64,000 nucleotides of DNA from Syntrophaceae bacterium UBA4810. Its GTDB lineage: Bacteria; Desulfobacterota; Syntrophia; Syntrophales; Smithellaceae. The stretch covers positions 35,053 through 99,052 of the forward strand of contig DHGA01000037.1 in NCBI GenBank assembly GCA_002402545.1, in the 5' to 3' direction. Positions 52,270 through 60,959 of this stretch are shown one piece after another (the stretch's first letter is position 1; the number at the start of each line of letters is the position of its first letter). The translations under genes were made by a program, and so were the position numbers. The notes beneath the pieces are model-generated. The model was not told where the DNA came from. It saw nothing but the letters and a program-made list of their open reading frames with translations, and did not search any database.

Positions 52270-53199
52270 ATGCATTTCAAACGACGAAATTTTATTTTGG
52301 ACGGCGTTTCAACCAAAAAGGATTTTATTGAAATAGATAATATTACATATGAGCTATTACCTATCGAGCCATCCGATGAGAAAAAAGGTCGTGGGGTTAA
52401 TTCCACTGTTTTTCTTGCAAAAAGAGCTGATGATGATGATAGCGAGCCGTTAGCAATTAAAATATGTAACTTCCCCAAAGATGATGAAAATGAGCGGAAC
52501 CTTAAACGCAAAGAGAGATTTGAAAGAGAAATTCTAGCGTTTAAGAAAATTAACTCTGAAGTAGTGAAGAGTCGTGTTATAGATCTTATTACTGATGGCT
52601 GGCTTAAGTATAAAGAAAAACAATTTCGTTGTTTTATAATGGAAAAAGCTGACTACACATTACTCAATTTTCTAGAAGACCAACAGGATTTGAGTCTGCA
52701 ACAGAAACTGGTCTTGTGTTTTGAGCTGTTACAAAGCTTTAAGCAACTTCATGATTTGGGGATTTATCATAGAGATATTAAGCCTGAAAACATCTTATTT
52801 TGTGGGGGTATTTGGAAAGTAGCAGATTTAGGGTTGATAGCTTATCGAACTGATGATTTTATAATTGATGATCATAATGAAAAAATTGGCCCCTGGCCAT
52901 GGATGTCACCAGAGGCAGTCAATAAAGCGCGTGCACTCGAACATTGTAGAGAAGCATATAATATCGACTGTAATATTGATGAAGGATCAGATATTTTCCA
53001 ATTAGGAAAAGTGTTTTGGTTTGTTTTACAGGGCGAAATACCAAACGGAATTACATCAATCCGTGATTGGCATTCTTATCACAATGATATTTATGGTAAC
53101 TTACTCAAACCGGCATTATATTTCAATAAATCTGATCGTCCAACAATTTCTGATTTATTAAGTAAAATAAGACAACTTGGAAATAAGCATGGCTTGTAA
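52270..53199 (+). CDS. Hanks-type Ser/Thr protein kinase
   Basis: 309 residues, a kinase domain with no membrane or sensor segment. Key residues are present: Gly-rich loop KGRGVNSTVF (39-48), Lys64 in LAIKI, Glu87, catalytic YHRDIKPEN (Asp169, Lys171, Asn174), DLG at 186-188 in place of DFG, and WMSPEAV. It should be active and soluble. Kinases occur in BREX/Pgl and Stk2-type defences, but are not part of the published Ssp core. Tight spacing after the DUF262 gene suggests a pair. Confidence 0.88.
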   Translation: MHFKRRNFILDGVSTKKDFIEIDNITYELLPIEPSDEKKGRGVNSTVFLAKRADDDDSEPLAIKICNFPKDDENERNLKRKERFEREILAFKKINSEVVKSRVIDLITDGWLKYKEKQFRCFIMEKADYTLLNFLEDQQDLSLQQKLVLCFELLQSFKQLHDLGIYHRDIKPENILFCGGIWKVADLGLIAYRTDDFIIDDHNEKIGPWPWMSPEAVNKARALEHCREAYNIDCNIDEGSDIFQLGKVFWFVLQGEIPNGITSIRDWHSYHNDIYGNLLKPALYFNKSDRPTISDLLSKIRQLGNKHGL

Positions 53200-53358
53200 T
53201 GAAAGACTGGCCCCACTTGTATTCTACATTATGGACTGGTTTTGCGTGATGACAAGATGCATGATGAGGCAATTCTTTACTCTACCGCATTGAGCATGCG
53301 TTGGTGCTATCTTTTTTTGGACATACTCCTTGTAGCAGGTTTTTGGAGGTGATCTTCG
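53200..53358. other. spacer in the defence island without a supported gene
   Basis: 159 bp. One frame stays open for nearly 50 codons (TGTILHYGLVLRDD-like) but has no start with a ribosome site and matches nothing that I know. It ends at the GGAGGTGAT ribosome site of the next gene. It could be a gene remnant. Confidence 0.4.
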
Positions 53359-55794
53359 ATGATGCAAGAACTTTTCAGACATTTGTACGATGCCCCTACT
53401 GAAGATGTAGTTGAATCAATTGTGAAGAACAATGCTATTTTTAAAGATTCAATAAGTTGGCGTCCATATGGTGGCACTGAAAGCAATTTTAGTGTTGTGG
53501 AGAATCAACAAGCTAGTCCGGTGGCTGCGCTTGTTGAGAAATTAACAAATTCTATTGATGCCCTATTAATGAAGAAATGTTATGAAGCTGATGTCAACCC
53601 AATGTCCTCCGCAGCTCCTAAAACGATGGATGAAGCAGTTCGAAAATTTTATGAGTATGAAAATTTTGACTTACAGATGTATCGAAATACTATAGCAGAA
53701 GATATTCAGATACTTGCCGATCCAAAGAGCCCTAGAATGAACACCTCGATTATTATATACGATGATGGCGAAGGGCAAGATCCCCAGGAATTCCCAAATA
53801 CTTTTATTTCTCTTCTTGCAGGCAACAAGAACGACATTAAATTTGTTCAAGGCAAATATAATATGGGCGGCGCTGGCGCTATTGTACATTGTGGAGAAAA
53901 GCGCTATCAGCTAATCGGTTCAAAAAGATTTGACAATAAAGGAAACTTCGGCTTCACGCTAGTAAGGATGCACCCTTTAACAAAAGAGGAGGGACAAACC
54001 AAGAAAAATACTTATTATGAATATTTCTGCCCCAATGGTAAAATACCTGATTTTCCAATTGAAGAATTAGATTTAAATTTATATAAAAGGAAATTCAAAA
54101 CTGGTACTATTATTAAACTTTATTCCTATGATTTACCACCAGGCAGCAGATCGGTTATTTCAAGAGATCTAAATCAAAGCATTAATGAATATCTTCATAA
54201 ACCCGCATTACCTATCTACATCATCGACCGTAAGGAAAGATACCAGCATGATACAGGTCTGGAGCGTGTGATGTTCGGTCTATCAAATAGGATACAGGAT
54301 CAATCATCAAAGTATGTTGAACGACAAATAACTCTCAATATTACGGGGAATCAAGATATTGGTAATATTAAGGTTTATGCTACACTATTTAAATTACACA
54401 ATGAAGAAAAATCAGTAAAAGAATTTAAAGAGACTATACAAAATGAATTTTTTAAAAATAACATGAGTGTTGCTTTCAGCCTTAATGGTCAAGTTCATGG
54501 TTACTATACATCTGAATTTATAACAAGAGCATTGAAGTGGAAGTTATTTAAAGACTATCTATTGATTCACGTTGATTGTACCAATTTAAATCTACATTTA
54601 AGAAACAACCTATTTATGGCTTCAAGAGATCGTCTTAAAAATGGGAAAGAAGCAGAAGAGGTTAGGCAGATTCTTGCTGACAGGTTGAAAAAGAGCGAAT
54701 TAAATGACATTTATAAGCAACGTAAAGATTCTTTCTCTGCTGAAACGAGTAATGCGAATGATATTCTAAAAGCATTTTCAAAAGATCTTCCTTTAAATCC
54801 TGAGATGCTTAAGCTGCTTAAACAGACATTCAAGCTGGAAGATATATGTAAGGATAAAAAGAATGAAAAGAAAAAGAAGGATAAAAAGAAAAAAAATGCA
54901 GAAAATAAAGAACCTTTTATATCCCATCGTTTTCCTTCTATTTTTAAAATAGAGGGTAAGCCTGATAAAGATGGGAAAGTTATAAAAACTATTTCACTCG
55001 GATATAATCGGACTATAAAATTCAGCACTGATGTGGAAAATGAATATTTTGATAGGATCAAAGATAGAGGAGAATTAAAGATTTATGTTTTAAGGCAAGG
55101 TTCCAAAGGTGGAAGGGGTGATGATATTGTTCCGCCCACAGAAATTGAAGATTACTTTCAAGTTGTCAAGTCTAATCCCCATGACGGCACTATAAGAGTA
55201 AATCTTCAACCAAAAGACAATCTCAAGGTCGGGGATGAGCTGCAGATCCAAGCTAGCCTGTCTTCTATCGTTTCTCCAGAAGAAGCAATAGAAACGATTT
55301 TTTATGTAAAAATTGAAAAAATGAAAGAAAAAGAACCAAAGCTTGAAGGGCCTGACGCGCCTCAAATTGGATTACCAGAGCTAATTCTTGTTTACAAAGA
55401 TGAAAGAGAAAATGTTACGACTTGGGATAATGTCGCTGGGTTGGGCGTTTCTTTTGATGAGCAAGAGATAATGTATCCACTTTCTAATGAAAATGATGAA
55501 CTTGAAAAAATATTCATAAATATGGATAGCAGCCTGCTGAGAACTTATAAATCAAAATTTGATGGAGATGAAGCTTTGAGAGTAGCAGATAATAAATATG
55601 TGGCTCAGGTCTATTTTCATACACTGTTCTTATTCTCAATACTTAAGCAAAAAAACTATAACTATTACCTAAACGATAATAACCGTTCCGAGAAGACACT
55701 GGAAGAAGTTCTACAGGACTTATTTAAATCCAGTTATGGGGAGTTTCTGATCAGATTTGGTGGAACAGAAGAATTAATCAACGCCATTGACTAA
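53359..55794 (+). CDS. GHKL-type ATPase (Hsp90/MutL-like)
   Basis: 811 residues. The GHKL ATP site is clear: N box VEKLTNSIDALL (Glu60, Asn64), G1 box YDDGEGQD (Asp135-x-Gly-x-Gly139) and G2 GKYNMGGAGA (165-174). A Lys-rich linker lies at about residues 495-520 and beta-rich C-terminal regions follow. GHKL ATPases of this sort occur in several defence islands, where they are thought to act as ATP-driven clamps or switches. There is no nuclease motif that I can see. The start has an excellent GGAGGTGAT site; ATG at 53359 or 53362. Confidence 0.8.
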   Translation: MMQELFRHLYDAPTEDVVESIVKNNAIFKDSISWRPYGGTESNFSVVENQQASPVAALVEKLTNSIDALLMKKCYEADVNPMSSAAPKTMDEAVRKFYEYENFDLQMYRNTIAEDIQILADPKSPRMNTSIIIYDDGEGQDPQEFPNTFISLLAGNKNDIKFVQGKYNMGGAGAIVHCGEKRYQLIGSKRFDNKGNFGFTLVRMHPLTKEEGQTKKNTYYEYFCPNGKIPDFPIEELDLNLYKRKFKTGTIIKLYSYDLPPGSRSVISRDLNQSINEYLHKPALPIYIIDRKERYQHDTGLERVMFGLSNRIQDQSSKYVERQITLNITGNQDIGNIKVYATLFKLHNEEKSVKEFKETIQNEFFKNNMSVAFSLNGQVHGYYTSEFITRALKWKLFKDYLLIHVDCTNLNLHLRNNLFMASRDRLKNGKEAEEVRQILADRLKKSELNDIYKQRKDSFSAETSNANDILKAFSKDLPLNPEMLKLLKQTFKLEDICKDKKNEKKKKDKKKKNAENKEPFISHRFPSIFKIEGKPDKDGKVIKTISLGYNRTIKFSTDVENEYFDRIKDRGELKIYVLRQGSKGGRGDDIVPPTEIEDYFQVVKSNPHDGTIRVNLQPKDNLKVGDELQIQASLSSIVSPEEAIETIFYVKIEKMKEKEPKLEGPDAPQIGLPELILVYKDERENVTTWDNVAGLGVSFDEQEIMYPLSNENDELEKIFINMDSSLLRTYKSKFDGDEALRVADNKYVAQVYFHTLFLFSILKQKNYNYYLNDNNRSEKTLEEVLQDLFKSSYGEFLIRFGGTEELINAID

Positions 55795-55887
55795 TTTGTT
55801 GTTTAGGAACTGCAGAAAAAATCAGTTTTAAAAGTGATTATTGGATTGCAAAGATAAAAAGGTAGAAATTTAAAGGAGGAATGTAGT

Positions 55888-56667
55888 ATGCAGGACTCGA
55901 ATAAGAAGCCAAAACATGTGTCATGGAGAAATCATTTTTTAAAATGGGAGGCCAAATTACTCTTGATTATGTTTGCTGTTATTTTCTTTTGGGTATTTTT
56001 CTTCATTCCTGATTCAGTCACCGTGTGGATAGCCTCACGAATCGGTGTGGCAAAAAATATTGGAGGCGTGATTTTCACATTCATAACTTCAAGTGTAATT
56101 GTTACAACATTTGGACGGTTTCTAATCGGCGATCCTTTGCTCTATGGCAACTCTACCGCGTCTCTCTATTTTAGAGGAGAATTTCCAAGTAACAAGTTGG
56201 TTACGAAGTTGAAGGTAGATCCTAAATATGCCACTCAGGTCTTTATAAATTATTACGATTGCTGGCAATTTGATAGTGAGCCACAGCATGAATTATATCT
56301 TGCAACTACTAAAGTTCACTATAATTGTCTATTCGTTTATTTATTAAAACCAACATTTTATGTCTTGCTATTTCTTTCTTTCTTGCTTTTATTTCTGAAT
56401 ATATTCTATTTAGAAAATCCGCTATCAAATACCGCAGGGCAAGGAATCATCTTATCTGTTTTTGTAATATGTACCATTCTTCTTATATCCTTCAATAGAT
56501 TGCCGTCTGAACAAAGGGCTACTCCGACAGGCTGTTGGGCAGCATGGAGGCATCGTTGTGAGGAGAATTATATGGAATTTTTGGCTGCCCTTGGAAACAA
56601 AACATTATCAGATTTTCTTGTCGAAACGCGAGCAAAGCTGCAAGATTTGAAGAATAGATCTATATAG
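55888..56667 (+). CDS. four-helix membrane protein of unknown function
   Basis: 259 residues with four hydrophobic segments (about residues 21-45, 53-76, 152-174 and 187-204), a roughly 75-residue loop between helices 2 and 3, and a charged C-terminal tail with CWAAWRHRCEENY. There is no recognised domain. AAAGGAGG precedes the ATG. Its place in a defence island suggests a membrane effector or anchor (inference only). Confidence 0.7.
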   Translation: MQDSNKKPKHVSWRNHFLKWEAKLLLIMFAVIFFWVFFFIPDSVTVWIASRIGVAKNIGGVIFTFITSSVIVTTFGRFLIGDPLLYGNSTASLYFRGEFPSNKLVTKLKVDPKYATQVFINYYDCWQFDSEPQHELYLATTKVHYNCLFVYLLKPTFYVLLFLSFLLLFLNIFYLENPLSNTAGQGIILSVFVICTILLISFNRLPSEQRATPTGCWAAWRHRCEENYMEFLAALGNKTLSDFLVETRAKLQDLKNRSI

Positions 56668-56685
56668 TCCTGAGAGTACTGAAGA

Positions 56686-57231
56686 ATGGCAAAAGCCTCT
56701 TTGTTTTCCTCAATTGCGATTACTGATCTGGAGACTACTGGAACTGATCCAAGATTACACGAGATCATAGAAATTGGGTTAATATTAATTGACCAGCACT
56801 CACTTATAATTTTAGATAGTCTTGATTTGAAAGTGAAGCCAGAACACATTGAGACAGCATCAGAAAGTGCCCTAAAACTAAATGGGTACAACGCAATTGA
56901 TTGGCAGGATTCAATAAGTCTCAAAGAGACAATGGAGCTATATAGCCACAAAACCTCTGGTGCGCTTTTTTGCTCACATAATGTTACCTTTGATTGGTCT
57001 TTCATTAATGAGGCTTTTCATATAACCGGGGTTGAGAATAAAATGGATTATCATCGGTTGGATCTTTTTACCATGGCATGGGTATTATTGAGAAAATCAA
57101 ATATTGAAAAATTTAGTTTGGATAAAATTTCATCATTTCTTGGCCTTGAAGAGGAACAAATTCCTCATCGCGCGATTAACGGGGCAAGAAAAGCATATGA
57201 AGTATTGAAAAGATTAGTTTCCTCAACGTAA
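56686..57231 (+). CDS. DEDDh 3'-5' exonuclease-like protein, last Asp missing
   Basis: 181 residues, DnaQ/RNase T-type fold. Motif I is ITDLETTGTDP (Asp14, Glu16), motif II SHNVTFDWSF (Asp103). Motif III reads PHRAINGARKA: His161 is present but the expected Asp five residues on is Gly166. Loss of this metal ligand should weaken or abolish catalysis, so the protein may bind nucleic acid ends without cutting. It starts 18 bp after the membrane protein gene and closes the island, convergent with the AOR gene. Confidence 0.82.
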   Translation: MAKASLFSSIAITDLETTGTDPRLHEIIEIGLILIDQHSLIILDSLDLKVKPEHIETASESALKLNGYNAIDWQDSISLKETMELYSHKTSGALFCSHNVTFDWSFINEAFHITGVENKMDYHRLDLFTMAWVLLRKSNIEKFSLDKISSFLGLEEEQIPHRAINGARKAYEVLKRLVSST

Positions 57232-57321
57232 ACAAACAAAAACATAAAAATTGATTAACTAGTCTATCTTGTTTAATGCCAAACAGAGAATAGAAAAACG
57301 AGGAACAGCGTCCAGTTAGTT

Positions 57322-59508
57322 TTATTGTCCGTTCATTTTGGTGATTTTTGTTTTTGTCTCCTCGTTCAGGAAATACCACAGGCCGATTAGTTTGAGAGTT
57401 TCTACTTTCGGAATGCCGGCGGCGCTCCAGCCGCGTTCCTCATAATACACGCTGATCAGTTTTTTTAATTCTTCTTTTCTGTGCTTGATCAGAATTTCGC
57501 GCTTTTCAGCGGTTTTCATTTTTTGAATTTCCGCCAGGGGCTTATTGAGAATAATGCCTAGCTGCTGATCGTGATAATCTTTTTCTGTTTCATAGAGGTT
57601 ATCTTCTGTCGGGCCAATGGCTCTGTCAGGAATCCAGTCTTGTTCGCCCGTGTTCTTCCCGTAGGTCATTACATTCATCACCCGCTGTAAATTAATGTCT
57701 CTGTCTGTCTGCTCGAATATTTTTTCCCAGGTCATATTTGTGCCCAGCATGCCGTTATAAAAATCCGCGTAGATTTCCTGCGAGGCGGGATTGATGTAAA
57801 TATCCGTATTCTTGCGCTTTTCTGATTCAGGATTAAAAACATCCACCCAAGGCAATTTGCACAGGCCCAGATTGTCATTGCCCAGGCGCACACGCGGATA
57901 AGTAATCAGCGCTTTTGCCTTATCCTGAAATGTCGGAAACGCGCCCAGCAAATCGGCTTTAATCAGCCAGGCGGCGGCATGATGCGCCCCGATATCGCTT
58001 GCGGCGGCATAAGATGCCTGCATGGATAACGACCGGTGCGTTCGATAAAGAGAAAAAGGCAGCCCCTTAGTCTGCATGGCAAATCGTTCCAGTTCTTTTT
58101 TGGGATTGGGCTTACCGGTTCTTTTGGTGTATTGAGAAGCAATCCATGTGATCAGATCAAGCATGCCCGCGCCTGCGACTTTAGTTAAATCAGTTCCCTC
58201 GCAGGCAAGCTGATGAATAAATGTCAGCGCGGCTTGTTCATCGCCCCAGTTCAGTTCGAATTCATCTGTACCTTCTTTGGTCAAAAAGCCGCGCTGGTAG
58301 CATTCCATTAAAAAGGCCATAATTACAGCGGTGGTGATGGTATCTATCCCATAATTATCGCAATGCCAGTTTGCCTCCATAATAAATTCCGGACGCCACA
58401 TGCCCAGGTTGGAACCGAAACCGGCGGCTGTTTCATATTCTGGGCCATCCACCCATACTTTGCGGCCTTTGTGTTCACCTGATGTCAACGTTACCCAGCC
58501 GCCTTTGGTGCATCTTAAATTACAGCCGGGAAAGCATCCGTCCATGCCGCGATGATCAAAAAGATGCTCGGCGTAAAATTTGCCGCAGATCTGATCCGCT
58601 TGCGGATGCGAGCCGAACTGATAATTGTTCACCGGTAAGGATTTATAGTCTTCCTTATTCATAAACGCGATCAAGCCAGCGGAGCCTTTGCGGTACATCT
58701 TGAGCGACTGCGGATCTACCTCTTTGACAACATGGTGTAGTTTCGCGCCCGCCTTTTTCACCTTATCCCAATCGGCCGCGCCATACGGATTTTCACCCCG
58801 TGGATAATCGGCAAGAACAACAACGGCGCGGAGATTTTTTTGAATCATCACTGAACCAAGACCGGTGCGTCCCGCCTGCTTGCTGCGGTAAAGGCCTTTT
58901 GTTCCATCAACAGGTTTAACAGCATCATAATAATGACTGTTGATACAGCCATAGGACGTATTGGCCGCGCCGATCCCTGTGGTTAAAAAAACGATATTCT
59001 TTTTTTCATAACCGGCGGCGGTAAACTGCTCAATGATAACTTTTTCCAGCTCGAAGACCTGATCAATAACCGGAGCTTTTTTTATGGATATTTCACCCTT
59101 GACGCTGTCGATTACAATCATGGTATTATCTGGGGCAATGCCGGTTATCTCCAGCGCGTCGAATCCCGCGTATTTCAGATACGCGCCGAAATGACCACCG
59201 AAATTCGAGACGCCCGGAATATGCGTAAGGGGCGACAAGGAAATAGCCATACATTTGCTTGTGCCGGGAAATTGAGGAATGCCGCCCAGAGGCCCCGGCG
59301 CAAAGATCAGGGGATTTTCCGGAGCAAAGGCGTTTGTTTTACCGTTTATTTTTTTATGCAGCAGATAAAGCCCCAGCCCCCGGCCGCCGATAAAATAATC
59401 TCTGATCCGCGGCTCCAATGAATGGGCGGCAATTTTGCCGTCTTGTAAATCTATCGAAAGAATCTGATTGGCATATCCGTTTTGCAGCGCTGTTTTCGTA
59501 TATTGCAT
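57322..59508 (-). CDS. tungsten-type aldehyde:ferredoxin oxidoreductase
   Basis: 728 residues from the ATG at 59508 (AAGGA upstream). The N-terminal AOR fold is clear (NQILSIDLQDGKI, FIGGRGLGLYLLH, FAPGPLGG). The cluster ligands are Cys325, Cys329 and Cys333 (CFPGCNLRC) plus a later Cys (LGLCKLPW), so the 4Fe-4S site is present with Cx3Cx3C spacing. The enzyme oxidises aldehydes to acids with ferredoxin using a tungsto- or molybdo-bispterin. It is longer than the roughly 600-residue archaeal AORs. No ferredoxin or cofactor gene is adjacent. Confidence 0.88.
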   Translation of the reverse strand: MQYTKTALQNGYANQILSIDLQDGKIAAHSLEPRIRDYFIGGRGLGLYLLHKKINGKTNAFAPENPLIFAPGPLGGIPQFPGTSKCMAISLSPLTHIPGVSNFGGHFGAYLKYAGFDALEITGIAPDNTMIVIDSVKGEISIKKAPVIDQVFELEKVIIEQFTAAGYEKKNIVFLTTGIGAANTSYGCINSHYYDAVKPVDGTKGLYRSKQAGRTGLGSVMIQKNLRAVVVLADYPRGENPYGAADWDKVKKAGAKLHHVVKEVDPQSLKMYRKGSAGLIAFMNKEDYKSLPVNNYQFGSHPQADQICGKFYAEHLFDHRGMDGCFPGCNLRCTKGGWVTLTSGEHKGRKVWVDGPEYETAAGFGSNLGMWRPEFIMEANWHCDNYGIDTITTAVIMAFLMECYQRGFLTKEGTDEFELNWGDEQAALTFIHQLACEGTDLTKVAGAGMLDLITWIASQYTKRTGKPNPKKELERFAMQTKGLPFSLYRTHRSLSMQASYAAASDIGAHHAAAWLIKADLLGAFPTFQDKAKALITYPRVRLGNDNLGLCKLPWVDVFNPESEKRKNTDIYINPASQEIYADFYNGMLGTNMTWEKIFEQTDRDINLQRVMNVMTYGKNTGEQDWIPDRAIGPTEDNLYETEKDYHDQQLGIILNKPLAEIQKMKTAEKREILIKHRKEELKKLISVYYEERGWSAAGIPKVETLKLIGLWYFLNEETKTKITKMNGQ

Positions 59509-59828
59509 GTTGTATGTGTCCTTGGCAAATAAGTAACGCACACTAGAGCAAACATCTTAAAAAATCAATAATAAAAAGACATTAAGGCTTTCTATAAATT
59601 ACAAACCTCTTTTTGGTGTCGCTATCTAAAACCAAATCCTCAAAATGCGCGGGTGCTTTCAGCAGTCAGTTCTTCCTGAAGTCCATATTTGACATAACCC
59701 ATAAGAAGATGTTACTTTTACCTTCACAATTGCTAAAATGATGTGGCCATAAAAGCTCTTTTTATAGCGCGTTCTTTAAGGAAAGATTGTTTGATAACAA
59801 AGCATTTGATCAAAGAAAGGAAAATGCC
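59509..59828. other. AT-rich divergent intergenic region
   Basis: 320 bp between the AOR gene (minus) and the lipoprotein gene (plus). It has no repeat, RNA gene or clear promoter pair that I can recognise. Confidence 0.45.
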
Positions 59829-60746
59829 ATGAAAAAATTTTACTTTTTAAAAATAATTACTACCCTGCTGATATTATCGATTTTCCAGGCATGTTATGTA
59901 ACCGCGCCTGTGTATGAAACCCCCAGCGGAGGCGGAGTTTATGAACCACCTCCGATTGTGTTCCAAACACCTCCTCATGTGGTAGTCATACCGGATACAG
60001 ATGATGTTTACGTTGTTCCCCATATAGACATAGACTTATTTTTCTGGAGTGGCTGGTGGTGGCGTCCGTGGCAGGGCCGCTGGTACCGCTCACCTTATTA
60101 TAACCGGGGTTGGGTTATTTTTAACGCTATTCCGGTTTTTTACTATGACGTAGATCCAGGCTGGAGAGGATATTACAGAGACCGGCACTGGCGTGGTCAT
60201 CGATGGAACTATGAACGGATTCCTCACGACCGGCTTAACAAAAACTGGCAAAACTGGAGAAACGACCGGTATTGGGAAAGCAGAAAAACCTGGAATGTTC
60301 AGAAATATAAGCCTCGTCCGCAAGAGCAAAGGCAGGAGCTAAGAAGACAGAGGCAAAACGAGTATGAAAAAAGACCTGAATTCAGGCAACCACAGCGGCA
60401 GCCTGAGATACAACAGCCACCGCAACAGCCCGAGATCCAGCAGCCTCAGCGGCAGCCTTGGGGACAACAGCCGCAAAGCCAGCCGCAGGTTCAGCAGCCA
60501 CAAGTTCCGCCATCACAGCAGCCTGAAATAAAACAGCCTCAGCGGCAGCCTTTAAGTAAGCAACCGCAAAGAAAGCCGCGGATTCAAGAACCGCAGGTTC
60601 AGCCACCGCAGCAGCCGGATATTAAACAGCCGCAGAGGAAACCTCAGGTTCAAAAGCCGCAAAGAAAGCCTGTGATTCAACCGGAGGAGGAACCGGAGGA
60701 TCAACAGCCGGGTATAAACCCTCAGGTACAACAGCCGCGAAGATAA
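59829..60746 (+). CDS. Pro/Gln-rich repeat lipoprotein
   Basis: 305 residues from the ATG at 59829 (AAAGGAAA upstream). Lipobox ILSIFQAC (Cys about 22). Residues 25-160 are rich in Trp, Tyr, Arg and Asp (WSGWWWRPWQGRWYR; YYRDRHWRGHRW). Residues 175-305 are a low-complexity array of QPQRQP, QPEIQQP and RKPQVQ-type units, basic and probably extended. It could span the periplasm or bind a surface polymer; no function is known. Confidence 0.75.
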   Translation: MKKFYFLKIITTLLILSIFQACYVTAPVYETPSGGGVYEPPPIVFQTPPHVVVIPDTDDVYVVPHIDIDLFFWSGWWWRPWQGRWYRSPYYNRGWVIFNAIPVFYYDVDPGWRGYYRDRHWRGHRWNYERIPHDRLNKNWQNWRNDRYWESRKTWNVQKYKPRPQEQRQELRRQRQNEYEKRPEFRQPQRQPEIQQPPQQPEIQQPQRQPWGQQPQSQPQVQQPQVPPSQQPEIKQPQRQPLSKQPQRKPRIQEPQVQPPQQPDIKQPQRKPQVQKPQRKPVIQPEEEPEDQQPGINPQVQQPRR

Positions 60747-60788
60747 CCTGAATTCCAGCAGGTTAATAAGTTTAATCTTACTTTCTTT

Positions 60789-60824
60789 ATTGGGCGGCGG
60801 TTTTATAAGCCGCCGCCCAATTTC
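60789..60824 (+). terminator. GC-rich terminator after the lipoprotein gene
   Basis: ATTGGGCGGCGG (60789-60800) pairs with CCGCCGCCCAAT (60810-60821), loop of 9, then TTC. A strong stem with a short T tail 43 bp after the stop. Confidence 0.75.
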
Positions 60825-60891
60825 AATAATCTTAAAGAATAATTTCTCTCTCACAATATTGTTAAAAGAAACACCGCGTGTTATAGGCCAC

Positions 60892-60936
60892 ATGTCATGA
60901 TTGCCACAGCGGCTTTCGCCGCGATGCGATGACAAA
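60892..60936. repeat. short palindromic repeat
   Basis: TCATGATTGCCACAGCGGCTTTCGCCGCGATGCGATGACA, a small member of the GATTGC...GCAATGAC family just before the LysE-type gene. Confidence 0.5.
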
Positions 60937-60959
60937 TTCAGAAAAGTGACTTTATTATT

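Noticed and set aside
53200..53358. Possible small gene or transposase remnant between the kinase and GHKL genes
   Set aside because: The open frame is under 50 codons with no start signal and no motif that I recognise.
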